Below are positions 63,894 to 64,000 of a DNA stretch of 64,000 bases, one piece after another. Made by a program: the position numbers and the translations under genes. The DNA lies in contig NC_061469.1 of assembly GCF_022581195.2 (NCBI RefSeq), positions 6,386,001 to 6,450,000 of the forward strand, read 5' to 3'. Positions within the stretch are counted from its first letter, which is position 1. Each line of letters begins with the position of its first letter. This DNA is from Helicoverpa zea (Eukaryota > Arthropoda > Insecta > Lepidoptera > Noctuidae). The notes below the pieces were generated by a model that saw only the letters and a program-made list of their open reading frames with translations, did no database searches and had not been told where the DNA came from.

Positions 63894-64000
63894 CTGAACC
63901 TATGTAACAAGTAAATAAGTAGGCATCAGTTTATAGAACTACGTAAGTAGGTACTGCAAAATATCCACTACTTATCGTGTGTCAATAGGATTGGTAACTA
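63894..64000 (-). other. intron of the reductase gene, window edge
   Basis: The exon starting at 63893 is preceded on the minus strand by a TTCAG acceptor, so this stretch is intron and the remaining 5' exons lie outside the window. Confidence 0.7.

Overview
The window is eukaryotic genomic DNA, almost certainly from an insect and most likely a moth or butterfly. Genes are split into small exons by GT-AG introns. The base composition is AT-rich, with a CpG-rich patch at one first exon. The intergenic and intronic repeats include several that I recognise as common in Lepidoptera: LINE tails ending in ATTCT repeats, 3' ends with a GATGAT tail after a 'cccatcagtgggatg'-type motif, and the 'cccaactatgttggtgttgg' family in both orientations. 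No genome search was possible, so the lineage is an inference.

Layout. Positions 1-19278 hold no exon that I can support. They carry a GC-rich palindromic element and scattered repeat relics, and are probably the large first intron of a minus-strand gene whose first coding exon is 19279-19560 (possibly cordon-bleu-like). Positions 21008-25666 hold an 8-exon plus-strand gene of unknown function whose first coding exon is only 5 nt. A nearly intact LINE with an endonuclease/reverse transcriptase ORF follows (26.0-29.27 kb). A cluster of mitochondrial enoyl-CoA reductase (MECR/ETR1) paralogues occupies 29.5-36.6 kb: two complete two-exon genes and a third terminal exon without its own first exon. 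Two nested hAT transposons (30639-33239) separate the first two genes.

Positions 36971-44965 hold a 15-exon C2H2 zinc-finger gene whose introns are full of MITEs. It is tail-to-tail with a 5-exon minus-strand homologue of HROB/C17orf53 (45219-46854), the MCM8-MCM9 recombination factor. Upstream of HROB, a LINE fragment is interrupted by two oppositely oriented copies of one Harbinger-like transposon, one inside the other. Then come a 4-exon EF-hand protein with a polyproline/lysine tail (50492-51775) and a 7-exon FAF2/UBXD8 gene (52545-57043). FAF2 intron 4 holds a P-element-superfamily remnant with a THAP-domain exon and 8-bp target duplications. The right edge holds the last five exons of a minus-strand NCB5OR/CYB5R4-type reductase (61929-63893).

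The genes do not form one pathway: mitochondrial fatty-acid synthesis (MECR), ER-associated degradation and lipid droplets (FAF2), ER redox (CYB5R4) and DNA repair (HROB) are simply neighbours. For every multi-exon model I checked splice sites and reading phase by hand and list the exon coordinates. All CDS totals are divisible by three. The strongest leads are the shared-exon MECR triplication with loss of the catalytic tyrosine, the three transposon nests or remnants with readable insertion history, the 93-bp tandem array, and the uncharacterised gene at 21-25.7 kb.
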